The notes below the pieces were generated by a model. The model worked only from the letters and a program-made list of their open reading frames with translations, had not been told where the DNA came from and searched no databases. From assembly GCF_028640845.1 (NCBI RefSeq), contig NC_080546.1, positions 56,555,409 through 56,619,408 on the forward strand: a stretch of 64,000 nt of DNA. The letters run 5' to 3'. The position numbers and the translations under genes were made by a program. The DNA comes from Ahaetulla prasina. Taxonomy: Eukaryota > Chordata > Lepidosauria > Squamata > Colubridae. Numbering within the stretch: the stretch's first letter is position 1; the number at the start of each line of letters is the position of its first letter. Shown one piece after another: positions 23,853 to 35,143 of the stretch.

Positions 23853-25309
23853 GGGTCTTCCCGCACCTCCTGATGTAGGAGAGAGCGGGTCACCCGAAAC
23901 AGGGAGGCCGGGCGGTTATCTGCCGACGCAATGAGGGTGGAGGCGTAAGAACGCCTCGCTTCCCTCATTGCCACTAGGTAGGTCCTAGAATAGGACCTAA
24001 CTAGTGTCCAATCAGCTTCGGAGCGACTGGACCTCCAGGTGCTCTCTAGGCATCTTCTCCGACGTTTCATCTCCCTCAGCCCCTCGGAGAACCAAGGGGC
24101 CGGACGAGACCTGCGCCGGGTCAGAGGCCGCAAAGGCGCGACACGGTCCAAGGCCCCGGCCGCGGCCTGTTCCCAGGCCACGACCAGTTCCTCAGTCGTG
24201 CCGTGGGCCAGATCCTCAGGGAATGGCCCAAGCTCCGTCAGGAACCTCTCAGGGTCCATCAGGCGCCTGGGACGGAACCAACGTATAGGTTCCGTCTCCC
24301 TGCAATGGTGAATGGCGGTTCGGAAGTCTAGGCGAAGGAGAAAATGATCCGACCATGACATTGGTTCTGTTACTAAATCATCTAACACCAGATCATTTAA
24401 CCACTGTCCAGAGATATAAATCAGATCCAGCGTGCCTCCCCCCATGTGCGTAGGGCCATCATTTACTCGAATCAGGTCCAAGGCCGTCATGGAAGCCTGG
24501 AACTCCCGAGCTGCCGTCGATAACAAGCCAACTGATGGCAGGTTGAAATCCCCCATGACTATAAGTCTGGGGGTCTCAACCGCCACAGCGGCAAGTACCT
24601 CCAACAGCTCAGGCAGGGCTGTGGTCACGCAGCAAGGAGCCAGGTACGCGATCACCAAGCCCAACTGATTCCTATGGCCCCACCGCACATAGAGGGATTC
24701 ACAGCCGGCAATCTGAGGAACAGTGGTCTCCCTCGGCTCTAGATCTTCCTTAATAACAACCGCCACCCCCCACCCCTACCTTGGGGCCTCGGCTGATGAA
24801 ATGCTCGGAAACCTGGAGGGCACATCTCAACAAGGGGGACCCCCCCATCTGGGCCCAACCAGGTCTCCGTAATGCCCATAAGGTCCGCAGACTCCCCCTG
24901 AATAAGATCGCAAATCAGGGGAGCCTTGTTAACCACGGACCGGGCATTACATAACATCAGCCGAAGATCCAAGCTCTGAGGATCATGGCCACCCGAGGAA
25001 CGGGTAGGGACTGAGGGGCCGGAGCACGTGATCGCTTTCAGACATCGAACACGTGCTCCCAAAACTCGATACGGCCCCCCCGCCATATCTGCCTCTCCCA
25101 CTTACCGTACAGATTGAACAACCCTCTAATCCTGGAACAACGTCCTCCCCCCCTGCCTTCGGACAAGATAGAATAGTGTCGCGAACTAGCGCAGGGGCTG
25201 GATCCCTCCCCGACGGGTTCTCACCCCCACCCGTCAAATCCCTCCCCCCCCTTAAAAAACCCTTATTTAAAAATCTATTTAAAAAGCCCCACAAATTCTT
25301 CTTGGCCAC
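23795..25309 (-). pseudogene. L2 LINE copy B: N-terminal region and endonuclease domain
   Basis: Three overlapping minus-strand frames (25309-24983, 25101-24739, 24766-23795) together give an AP-endonuclease-like domain. Visible motifs are LMLCNARSVVNKAPL and LMGITETWLGPDGG in the first part. GDFNLPSVGLL and the catalytic-type SWSDHFLLRLDF follow in the second. The domain nicks target DNA in LINE retrotransposition. The frame change near 24750, inside a CCACCCCCCACCCC run, breaks the domain between its N- and C-terminal halves. A linker rich in Arg (REMKRRRRCLE, SRSEADWTLVRSYSRTYL) leads to the RT. Another frame change lies near 23800-23850. Confidence 0.85.
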
Positions 25310-26378
25310 ATGCCACCTCTCTGGGTCCCAAGACCCTTCGTTAAGGTAAGCCCTCGATAGCTTGGAGGGCCATTCCTGCGAGGCAGGGGAACCTCACAGT
25401 CGTAGTAGTTCGGCAAATGAATATCTCATGGAGAAATAGTCCGTACAATCGCGGTAAAAATGTCCATCCTTAGCCGTCGGAGATGTTACCATCGTGTCCA
25501 AAGATCGCCAAGACCCAACATTAGATGGTCAACCATGTGGGTCCTAGTCCGTAGGAGTCCGTGGGACCACAGGATAAAAAAGGTCTCCCTCGAATTCCCA
25601 TTCGAACGCCCTCGAACGCACCATTCACGGGACAACAACCCGTGTAGTCCGATAATTGAAACGACACCGCCGGTGCCCTCATGCCGTCCATGCCTCCACC
25701 ACTAAGCTGGCAAATTAAACCTCTGGGCCCAATATGGCCCCAGCGTGCCGCTATGCCGCTGTTAAAATTGTCTAGGCCAAGCCACCTCTCCATCGCTGAT
25801 GGAAAGAGCAACTCAAAGAGAGGTAAGCTGCTGATGGCAATTGCGGTATTTTGGCAGGCCATGGCAAAAGTCAGCAGTGGGGAGAAAACGATGTTCCAGT
25901 CCATGAAGGGAGGGAGGGGGGGCGATGTTCATGTCCATCCAAGTTCCGCCCCAGCAACCAAAATTAACAGCGACCCAAAAACACCCGGTATCCAGCATAC
26001 CACCTTCGATGCCCTCCGTCGGTGTTCGGGACGCTCCTCAGCCTTCGTTGGTATCCTTTGTAGGTATCCGTTAGTATCCACGGTCAAACGACTGGAAAAA
26101 CAGCTGAATCATGCCGGGCGTCTCCTCATAACCCCCCCAACATGGCCGCCGCCGTTCGCTGCTCGGAAACATCCTCCGGCTCCGTACTCGGCAGCCGAGA
26201 GTTCAATGAAGCCTGAAGACCTCGCTCTCGGTGGCCGGGAAGATCACAAAACCGGGGCCAGAGTGCAGGCAGCTAGGCAAGCGGCAGAACGGCATCGCGG
26301 CCCAAGGATTTTCCAGCCGCGGTCTCCGCGAGTTTCAAAACGCCGCCATAACGCGCATGCGCAGAAGAAAAGAAGAAA
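25310..26378 (-). promoter_or_regulatory. GC-rich 5' leader of L2 copy B with NRF-1- and YY1-like sites
   Basis: This CpG-dense segment precedes the LINE coding region on the minus strand. At its outer end are a perfect NRF-1 palindrome GCGCATGCGC (26353-26362) and a YY1-type GCCGCCAT (26342-26349), with a second ATGGCCGCC at 26142-26150. Such sites form internal RNA polymerase II promoters in other LINEs. A 249-codon plus-strand ORF here (25681-26430) has no domain and is probably chance. The exact 5' boundary, placed near 26378, is uncertain. Confidence 0.5.
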
Positions 26379-26469
26379 AGTAGCTGGATATCTGTGCTTC
26401 GCTACGAAACTATATGATCAGGCTTCATAAAACGACACTTAAAGCTTGAAAATGAATGCATAGTTACGA

Positions 26470-27565
26470 ACGGGCATAATCATACTACTTCTGTAGTCAT
26501 GGGTGCATTGAAACGACCTTGGTGCTCTGCAGAAGGCTTCCTATAGCTGTTAATCACCACTTGGAAGGCCTTGTGGCCCTTAGGAACAGAATCAACAGCA
26601 GCCTTAAGTTCTAGAAGATACTTCTTGTGTTCACGCAGAAACTTCTGCAGTTGGCTAATCAGTTCTGGATTAACGACAGGGCAGATTACACTATGGATGT
26701 CCCTCTCATTGTCATCATCATTGACAAAGTATATCTGGAGAAATGAAGGCTGCTGCTGAGGCCCCGCCATGATACTCCCTATCCTGTGGTAGTCCTGCCC
26801 CTGCACTTTGAATGTTGGCATAAAATTTCCGTCCTTCACCTCTCTGGCTCCAAAAGACGTCATTTGGAAGCATCCATTATACTTCCGGACAGCAGAAAAA
26901 GTGCTCTGCCATTGGATGCTGATGGATGAGAAGGCCGTGTAAAGGTTCAGGGTAGGTCTCAAGGGGAGGGAGCTGGACTTTACCGTCACTGTAGCACATC
27001 CCGGGAGTCTCATCCCACCACTTCAGGGCACAGCACCAAGCACGGTAACTGAGGTCCGAGATCAACAACCTTTTCCCTGGAGTAATCAATCTGAGGTTCA
27101 TATTTAAAACCAGTCAAATACTTATTAGTCCAAGGCATTGATCTTTTCATTATATTTAGCTGTAGCTGCCTGATTAACATAGAGGTTATTAAATGCATAC
27201 TTTTTTACAGTCTTTCTGTTGACTTCAGGATGACTTTGATGATACTTTTTTGCAGCTTCCCTTACTTCTTCCCTTACCTGATCTTCGGACTTTTCGCCGT
27301 GAGCTGAAAACGCACCTATTTATTCAAGCGGGACTGGCTTGAGAGTTTTAAATGTTTTATTAATTTTAATTGGGGCTATTTATAATTTTAAAATTTTAAA
27401 TTGTTTAAATTCTCGGCCATTTGTAATATGCTTGTTTTAGTTTTGTTTTTAAATGTGTACATTGTGGGCTTTTTTAATATTGGCTGTACACCGCCCTGAG
27501 TCCTTCGGGAGAAGGGCGGTATAAAAATCTAATTAATTAATTAATTAATTAATTAATTAGTTAGA

Positions 27566-27628
<63 letters not shown>

Positions 27629-27890
27629 ATACTTGTGTTTTCCTAATCACATCTGTAAATCTTTTCCTGCATTTTTTCCCTCTTTTCTCTTTAACTGTTG
27701 TTACAGTAGAAGGAGCAGATTTTTCTGAACAGAGGAGGTCAGTGTAAGAAATGATTTGGGACTGGGACACTATGCAGGAGAAATTCAATTCACAATCCAT
27801 TGGCTCAGTGGTGGTCGGTGATTGAAACTCATAAGGGAATATTTCTCCTACCACCTTGAGTTCAGAAGCAGTTCCATAGGTGGAAGGCAT
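26470..27890 (-). pseudogene. Helitron Rep/helicase, N-terminal fragment split by an L2 insertion
   Basis: Minus-strand frames show the conserved N-terminal region of animal Helitron proteins. There is a Lys/Arg-rich repeat (REEVREAAKKYHQSHPEVNR, 27280-27220), a WWDETPGMCYSDGKVQLPP zinc-binding-like block (about 27030-26975), then YNGCFQMTSFGAREV, NFMPTFKVQGQDYHRIGS, FLQIYFVNDDDNERDIHS and a C-terminal AEHQGRFNAPMTTEVV. The HUH nuclease and helicase domains are absent, so this is a 5' fragment of the gene. Frameshifts occur near 27010 and 27130. An L2 copy in opposite orientation (27279-27632) separates this part from the more N-terminal piece at 27890-27640. Whether Helitron termini are present could not be seen. 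Confidence 0.8.
27279..27632 (+). mobile_element. L2 LINE, copy C: 3' end only, inserted in the Helitron
   Basis: Starts in the last RT codons (TCTTCGGACTTTTCGCCGTG), passes ACCGCCCTGAGTCCTTCGGG and its stem-loop partner GAAGGGCGGTATAAAAATC, and ends in a long (TTAA)n/(AAAT)n tail. Host sequence reads TACCTG before and TACTTG after the insertion, a likely short target duplication. The Helitron reading frame resumes cleanly across it. Confidence 0.88.
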
Positions 27891-29176
27891 AGATATTTTG
27901 GCAAGGTAGTGTCATTTAGTATTGTAAGGAGCCCCTGAGTGAAGGAGTGGAACAGGTAACGGAATGTGAGGCAACTGGCAGTTGCGACACAGTTCCTTTC
28001 AGGTGGGGAGAGGGAGTAGAACGTCTAACTCCTTAGCATCAGAGTGTGTGAATGTAATACTGTATATGAAATACTAATGATCTGATGGTCATTTTTAAAA
28101 ATCCTTTCTTAGCGAGCACCTAGAAGCCAAGAGGAACATATGTGCCAAATTTCAAGCTTGTAGGCTTTAGCATTCTGGAGATTTCGTGATGAGTGAGTGG
28201 TATTTGGCTCTTATACTGTGTATATATAGAGTTGCCCTTTCTGGCTTCTAAATGTAAACACAAAACGAGTGGCAGAATGCATAAGAACAATGATGAACGC
28301 ATCTTTACTGATCATCAGCATACTGTTAATCAATTTCCAGACTTTATTATTAGGAAGTAATAATAATAACTGACAGCATCTTAGCTCCAGGAATTTTTAA
28401 ATGATGCAGATATTTTAATATCTATTTCAGTCCAGCTTCAAATCTAGCTTTGGTTATCTTGAAAGTTGATTTTGCTTGGAATGTGGCAGGAAGATGATCT
28501 TGACTTTTTCATAGTTTGCATGGTATTCCTGCACATCATAATACTAGGCACCTGTGGGGGTGGTGTCTAAGAAGGATGAATGATTCCAGCTGCTTCAATG
28601 TGCAGTTTTACAAGATATTGAAAATAGTAGAGACTGCATCTTCTTCCTAATCATTTGGAAGTGAAGGGGAAATGGCATTAATTAATTAATGTAATTAATA
28701 AAATAAATTACACCTTTCCAAATTCAGCCCCCCCCCCCAAAAAAAGTTGTCAGCTCCTGGATAACACTTTTAAACAAGTGGATGGGGATATTAGGGATAA
28801 ATAGGGATAACAGGAGATCAGAACCCTGGGAAGAAAAGCCACTGGGAGTTAATACAGAAAACAATATAAAATAGTATTTTTTATTAAAAGAAACACTATC
28901 TTTGTCAATATTTTTTGTAGTTCCACTTTAATTACTATCTTATCATAATTAGCAGGCATATCCAATCAACTTGCGTTTTTATATTCAACCATTAGTTTTG
29001 CTCTACTTAATCCAATGCATATTTTAGTTACATTAAGTCTATAAAGAAGTTGTAACCTTTTTAGGTTTGCTTCAGCTGCCACCCACACCATAACAAACAA
29101 TTTTTGCTACATTGAAAAAGTGTATCTCATTCCCATTATTAAAATTCCATGATCAAGTTTCTCCAACAGAAGATAG
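27891..29176. other. Non-coding DNA without identified features
   Basis: AT-rich sequence. A short (ATTA)n stretch occurs near 28676-28712 and a C9 run near 28729. No gene or repeat family supported. Confidence 0.35.
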
Positions 29177-29575
29177 TGTCAGGGATCCAAGTAACACCCC
29201 CAATGAAATCAAACTCTGAGGCTTGAAATTCCTCAAAGCTAACTTTATTAGAGATGTCATATTGGTACATCTGGGAAAACCCGCATCTGAGAGCTTCCAG
29301 GTTTTCCACACCCAAAAGAAAGTTCAAGATTTTGCCCTTCTCCCACATGTCGACCACACATTCCATCAGGTGCTGTCCAGAACAGAAGATACCTTCCCAT
29401 TCTTCTCAACACAGCTGCAGGGTACCTTAGCCTTGAATTTCTATAAAGAATTTTATTTTGACTACGTATCTTCTTCCTTCTGTGCAATCCCCCCTCCCAA
29501 TTTCGCACAGTAGGATTTGTGGCAGGCCTGAAGCCTGAAGGCACAAATGTAGAAAAATGGCTTCCAGGTCTGACA
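29177..29575 (-). mobile_element. Solo LTR of a retroviral-like element, 399 bp
   Basis: Ends are TGTCAG...CTGACA, inverted terminal hexamers of LTR type. Flanks are GATAG (29172-29176) and GACAG (29576-29580), a 5-bp target duplication with one mismatch. A minus-strand AATAAA lies near 29245 within CTCTAATAAAGTTAGC, placing the element on the minus strand. No internal retroviral genes are adjacent, so this is a recombined solo LTR. Chance ORFs cross it. Confidence 0.6.
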
Positions 29576-29647
29576 GACAGACTGTGGGCTTCATTTTTAC
29601 CAATTTAAAGTAATTTTCTGTCTCTTGAAGGTAGAAGATACTATGAT

Positions 29648-29762
29648 ATATAGTGGTTAAGATACCAGGCTAGAAACCAGGACACTGTGAGTTCAAGTCC
29701 TGCCTTAGCCATGAAAGCCAGCTGGAGGACTTTGGGCCAGTGAGTCTCTCTCAGCCTCTTGG
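29648..29762 (+). mobile_element. tRNA-derived SINE head
   Basis: Contains an A-box-like TAGTGGTTAAGATACCAGGC and a B-box GAGTTCAAGTCC at tRNA spacing, followed by AGCCATGAAAGCCAGCTGG and CAGTGAGTCTCTCTCAGCC. Related heads lie at 37968-38080 (+) and 57815-57927 (-). It is not a functional tRNA gene: the acceptor-stem pairing is missing. Confidence 0.75.
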
Positions 29763-30735
29763 GGCCCTTCCACACTGGAACTTTGTGGTACCCCATAATC
29801 AGCTCTGGATTTATATGGTTTAGTATCAGAGTGAATTTACTTCTGACTGCGCTAAATAATACCTGAAATTATGTTTCCATTTTAAATGCTTGGTGGGCTT
29901 GTGCAACATTTCTACAATTTTAGGAACAAGAGTTTAGAGAATGGAGTTACCTCCAAAATATGAATATATTAAGGAAAATATAATCTTAACATGGGCATAG
30001 TAGTCTTTAAGTCATCATTTTCTACAAAGCAAATGAAATGACAGATCCTGCATATAACTCTTTTAAAATTTTATTTGCATTAAGGATCACTTTTGGCCCA
30101 CGGTTTCCTTATACTTGATTCCAACCTGTACTTGCTGGTTCATTTCCTTTATTAAGTTAATTGTTTGGATCATTAATCTGTGTCAAGGAAGCTTTCCGAG
30201 TACTTGATGAGATTTTCAGGCATCAAGCTGTGAGGCATTAAAAATGATAAATTTACATCTAGGTAAAACGATGCCCTTCAGCTTCAATAATGAATCACCA
30301 TTTTGTTTACAAATGAGTATTCTGCTCAAGACATGGCAGATAGATATAATTTTAAAGGGGAAATGGCATTACTTTTGGAGATGATCTATAGAACTGAAGG
30401 AATAACATGACCGAGAGATAAAAGATTTGGTGCAATTAATTTTTTATGTATGAATTTATAGATGCACATTTGAACTGATTCTGTCTGATCCTTGTTTTAT
30501 AAAGGGGAAGCTTCCTTATGAAATGTCTTGAGTGGAAAATATATATTGGTTGCTTTATAAGTGTTCATTATTACTTAGGTCCTAATTAAAATAAGCTTTA
30601 CAACCTACTATTAATATTTACAGTATTCTGATATTTATGCTGTCTTCAGTAGCTAAAAACCTCTGAAACCATAATCACATCTTGATCCATATCTGAATTG
30701 CAAGGCTAAAACTTTTCAAACTCACTTATTAGAAT
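29763..30735. other. Non-coding DNA without identified features
   Basis: AT-rich, no ORF over 60 codons, no repeat family recognised. Confidence 0.35.
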
Positions 30736-30738
30736 TTT

Positions 30739-31352
30739 ATCCATAGTGTTATAAAGGTAAAGGAATTATTGAGTCTGTCATTTGCACCTCTATAACTGTC
30801 TGGTTCGGTTCTGCAACCCAACAAGAAAAACACAGACTTCAGAGGATAATTAGAGATGCAGAAAAAATAATTGCTACCAACCTGCCTTCCATTGAGGACC
30901 TGTATACTGCACAAATCAAGAAGAGGGCCGTGAAAATATTTACAGATCCCTCACATCCAGAACATAAACTGTTTTAACTCCTACCCTGAAAACGACGCTA
31001 TAGAGCACCGCACACCAGAACAACTAGACACAAGAACAGTTTTTTCCCGAAGGCCATCACTCTGCTAAACAAATAATTCCCTCAACACTGTCAAACTATT
31101 TACTAAATCTGCACTACTATTAATCTTCTCATCGTTCCCATCACCAATCTCTTTCCACTTATGACTGTATGACTGTAACTTTGTTGCTGGCAATCCTTAT
31201 GATTTATATTGATATATTGACCATCATTTGTGTTGTAAATGTTGTATCTTGATGAACGTATCTTTTCTTTTATGTACACTGAGAGCATATGCACCAAGAC
31301 AAATTCCTTGTGTGTCCAATCACACTTTGCCAATAAAAAATTATATTCTATT
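30739..31352 (+). mobile_element. Rex/L2-like LINE, 3' end
   Basis: The start encodes the end of an RT (region ICTSITVWFGSATQQ in the related copy at 54544-54969). Phrases are GAGTCTGTCATTTGCACC, GGTTCGGTTCTGCAACCC and CAGAGGATAATTAGAGATGC. Its 3' UTR matches the minus-strand copy at 54013-54560, ending in GTGTGTCCAATCACACTTTG and a TTCTATTCTA tail. It is disrupted by frameshifts. Confidence 0.8.
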
Positions 31353-31356
31353 CTAA

Positions 31357-31680
31357 AGGTAAAGGTCTCCCTTGCACATATGTGGTAGTTGTTCCCGACT
31401 CTAAGGGGTGATGCTCATCTCCGTTTCAAAGCCAAAGCTGTCCGAAGATGTCTCTGTGGTCATGTGGCTGGATGACTAAACGCCAAAGGCGCATGGAACA
31501 CTATTACCTTCCCATCAAAGGTGGTCTCTATTTTTTCTACTTGCATTTTTTACATGCTTTCAAACTGCTAGGTTGGCAGAAGCTGGGACACGTAATGGCA
31601 GCTCATCCTGTTGCGTGGCACTAGAGATTCAAACCACTGAACTGCCAACCTTTCGATCGACAAGCTCAGCATCTCTTATA
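31357..31680 (-). mobile_element. Sauria SINE (tRNA head, BovB-like tail), nearly full length
   Basis: In minus orientation the tRNA-derived head lies at about 31680-31620, with B-box GGTTTGAATCTC. The body includes AGGTGGTCTCTATTTTTTCT on the plus strand. The tail reads GTTCCCGACTCTAAGGGG on the plus strand, the reverse complement of the BovB-type GAGTCGGGAAC terminus. Such SINEs are mobilised by BovB, which is present at 2289-2928 and 55645-55965. It is inserted directly beside the tail of the LINE at 30739-31352. Confidence 0.85.
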
Positions 31681-33960
31681 TTAATTTTTCAAGTGAAAAA
31701 TTTAATATTATTAATAGCAGTACACAACCATAGTTCAAGTAGGGCCTTTTTATTTGTATTAAGCTTAAACTTCTATGTAGGTGTACCCAACAAAACCGTA
31801 TTAGTTGGATGAGGCTGCATATGGGGGAACCCTATATTCTCAAAATTTCTATGGGATTGTATATGTGATCCAGAGTTTGAAAAAAATCCATTAATACTAG
31901 TCTTTTATAATTAGTGTTACTTGAGTATGTATTATAAGAGACCTTAAAGAGCAGCTGACAAATGGACAGGTGTTATTCAGAGAGTTAATGGGATCCTTTC
32001 ATTTGATGCATTCAAGTGAAGGCTACAGAGCCATCTGTCTGAGTTGCTTTAATCCTAGATTTGTTCACTGAATGGAGAATTAGCTTAACTGGTCTTTCCA
32101 ACATTATGATTCTGTGGTAGTCCTTCAGGGCAGCTAGGAATTTTACATCAGTGGCCTTGTATTCCTAAACAATGATAAAACTGTTCTTTTTAATTTCAGA
32201 TCATACAGTTGGGTATCTGCTGAAACTGTTCAGTGCATATATTTGTGAGGCAGTTATGAGCAAAATAGATCTGGTTAATAAACACATTTAAATTGGAAAG
32301 GAATTATCAAGAAACACAACTGCCTTGTTAATCAGTGCAATTGCTCAATATATTTTATGTCAGCTGCTCTTTAGAAAACTTGGCAGCCCCCCAAAATATC
32401 GGAATTCTATGAATTACAATAAAACCCAGCAGAAAACTAAATCACTGTAGGATACAAAGGCTATGATCCAAGTTGCTTAAGCCTCACTGAAATCAATAAT
32501 AGCTGATGTGTGCAATACTTGTCCTGTCTTAAGTTCTTATTTTAATGATTTTAACTGAAGAGAGACAATGTGTTGAAATGTTTTTTATTTAATCATTATA
32601 TGAAATTGAAAATACAGTCATTTTTTGAAAGGGGCCATTCAGGCAGCTGAGTCCAAGCAACTAAAAACAGGATTCCAAAATACTAGAAGTATAAATTCCA
32701 AACCATTATAAATGTAAGGAAAAAACATAGAATATTTGGTTTTGTTTGTTTGTTAAAGACACCAGTCAATGTAACAGCAATAAATATGTCAATAACACTT
32801 CGTTATTCACTCTAAGACACAGAACAGAAAAATATGCATTAGATATGACATGAATGAAATATTTGTCATTACTAAAAAATACTGTACACATAGGTATATT
32901 TTGGAATATGCTTATTTTTCCTAATAACATCCTTCTCTGACCAACTATTATAATTATCTATATCTTAAACCCACATACAAAGTATTTTTATCTGAACAAT
33001 TGTGGACATTTGTCATTTTAACTGATTGAGATTTTAATTTTATATTTAATTCATGAAAATACATTTAACTTATTTTCTATATCACCACATTTATGTATAA
33101 TCAAAATATCATAATCATAGATTAGCAGAATTCATTGAGGTTTTATTTTTTCATATATTTCTATAAACAGATATCCTATAAATGATTTATAAACTCCTCC
33201 ACAAGTCAGTAATTTATGAACATAAAACTGTTTTTCAAAGAATCCCCGGGATCGGGAACTTAGCCTGAGACAGTTGGTGATTTACACATTTCTGAAGAAA
33301 GAAATGTGTGAAGCAAACTATCTGGCTTATTAATTTAATTGGCATGTGATTTAATATAAGCTGCAGGGTTAATTTTTGTCTTCCTATTAAAAATGTGAAC
33401 TTTTGTCTAGTCATATTTTCATATGCTACAATGGATTAAAATGAAAACCAGATGAAGCTAGGAGTTTGGAGTAATTATCATTTTTAAACGATGATTTGGT
33501 GTGATAACTGGCAATCCCTGTGTTTCTAGAGATACATACTAAATAAAATCACATAGGACAACTGTAGTATCCTTTGAATTCATATTTATTTAAACTTTCA
33601 ATACTATTATCTAATCCACAAAGTAATAAATGGCTTAATATACAGTAACATTGATTTAATGACAGAAAGTGCAGATAAGCATTTACAATTACATTATCAA
33701 GGAATCTTTAATGTGGCAAATAGGTGTGTGTAGTCTGAAAATATGCTAATAGATATTGGCACAAAAGATTATGAAAAGAGTGGAAAAATAGATTTGACAT
33801 ACTCTATATAAAGTCTTCATTATTTAAAAATGAAATGGAAATTAATAGATGAAAGCAAGTATGAGTTAGTCAATTATGGTAATTTATTTAGCTTTGTTCA
33901 TTTGCTTACAGTTGTTGTCCACTACAGACCCCTATAGAAGAAAGTGTTGCCACAATATTC
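31681..33960. other. AT-rich non-coding DNA
   Basis: No supported gene or known repeat. About 2.3 kb without recognisable mobile elements, which is unusual in this window; it could hold conserved regulatory DNA, but this cannot be judged from one sequence. Confidence 0.35.
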
Positions 33961-33964
33961 AATT

Positions 33965-34605
33965 TACCTGTCCCAAAGGTGCTTTTCTAAAAGACAACTG
34001 GACTTTCTTGGTTTCTTTTCTTTGAAAATATTTTGCTACTCATCCAAGAAGCTTCTTCAGCTCTACTTGACTGGTGGGAAATGAAAGGATTTATATTCCT
34101 TAGCAGTAATCTGGTCGTTATCACTCTAAAGGTTCTCTGAGAATTGTTCTCATCAGTTCTCTGAGAATTGTTGAGACCACTTGGAGGTTTAGATTCAGAG
34201 TCACCTGAATCAGACTGCAAATGCGTATGGAACCTTCTTGGGACTTCTGAAAGGATGTGTTATAGACAGGAGATAGGTGGTGTTGTATCCTTCCCAATTT
34301 TAACATAGCTGGCCTATTTGACCCCTCTTTCAAATAGTGGTCCTTTCTGTACAGAATATGAGCTTTGTTGTCTTCATAAGAGTCGTCTTTGTCTTTCAGA
34401 TGCTGAATCCTGTCCTGATGAGTTTGTTGTGGTAAGTCTCCTGTGTTGTGCCATGCATTTATGAAGCAGTTGTTTCGTTTGCCCAATGTACAGATCTGTA
34501 CATGTCTAACTGTGTTGCACTTCATATCTCACAGTGAAATGCTTTCAAAGAAAAAAACCCCAAGAAAATCCAGTTGCTTTTTGGAAATGCACCTTTGGGA
34601 CAAAA
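33965..34605 (-). pseudogene. Penelope-like element (PLE), C-terminal GIY-YIG region with inverted ends
   Basis: The minus-strand frame 34525-34121 carries the tail of a PLE endonuclease: CNTVRHVQICTLGKRNN (decayed GIY-YIG start), INAWHNTGDLPQQTHQD, HLKDKDDSYEDNKAHILYRK and a terminal LGRIQHHLSPVYNT block typical of vertebrate PLEs. Nearly the same 55-base segment bounds it on both sides in opposite orientation (33975-34020 inverted, 34545-34605 direct, with AAATCCAGTTGCTTTTTGG). A CTGAAGA box (minus strand, 34060-34054) starts a decayed hammerhead-like motif. RT domain absent. Confidence 0.75.
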
Positions 34606-34879
34606 TGACCTGGATGATTTGAGAATGTCTTTCTTGATTTTAAGAAGAATATAAATGCTACTACCATTTCTAGACCCCATGTGGTAATAAGCTCTACTCC
34701 TCCAAAATTTATGAGACTGTATCAGATCATGATACTGCCATTTCTGTGGAGAGGGGGGCCTGAATCATTTATTCACTTATTACCCTCTTCCTGTTTCCCA
34801 CATATCCTGTAATCCCTTAGTTTATAACTCTAGCTCTGACACCTATCTTCTCTATGCTTTGATTTACCTTTGGGGAATG

Positions 34880-35138
34880 TGTAAGGGGGGAGGGCCATTT
34901 ATTTTGTCTCAGTTCTGAAGCCTCCTGAAAGAAGCGCCTGGGAACAGTCTCTTATCTCCTTCCCAGGATGATGTTTTCACAACATCTTCACACCTGTGGA
35001 TTGGCTCATTCAACATCGGACTGAGGGGAGTGGTTTCTAACGCCTTTATCCTAACAGAATTAAAAGGTTCCTTTTGAAATGCTGCTGTTTCAAGAGTCCG
35101 TACTGTCTTGATTTGGGGAGTAGAAGCAAGACCTTACA
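34880..35138 (+). mobile_element. Candidate solo LTR, 259 bp
   Basis: Ends are TGTAAGG and CCTTACA, perfect 7-bp inverted termini of LTR type. Flanks GAATG (34875-34879) and GACTG (35139-35143) form a 5-bp target duplication with one mismatch. Internal sequence AATTAAAAGGTTCC and a GTCTTGATTTGGGGAG end resemble LTR R/U5. Strand assignment is tentative. Confidence 0.55.
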
Positions 35139-35143
35139 GACTG

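Larger units (their letters stand above)
21945..26378 (-). mobile_element. L2/CR1-clade LINE, copy B: near full length, frameshifted
   Basis: About 4.4 kb on the minus strand. From the 5' end it has a GC-rich leader (26378-25310), a Pro/Gly-rich start of the ORF (25309-24983), an apurinic endonuclease domain, a reverse transcriptase domain, and a 3' UTR ending in the stem-loop CGCCCTTCTCCCGAAGGACT and an (AAAT)n tail at 21945-21965. The coding frame is split into at least five pieces by small indels, so it cannot make a full product. It is the only copy in the window that keeps the 5' end, and serves as reference for copies A and C-F. Confidence 0.88.

Noticed and set aside
25681..26430. 249-codon plus-strand ORF
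   Set aside because: It lies antisense in the GC-rich leader of an L2 LINE, has no domain, and low stop density follows from base composition.
29648..29762. Possible tRNA gene with A and B boxes
   Set aside because: The downstream sequence matches a SINE body found at two other sites and the acceptor stem cannot pair.
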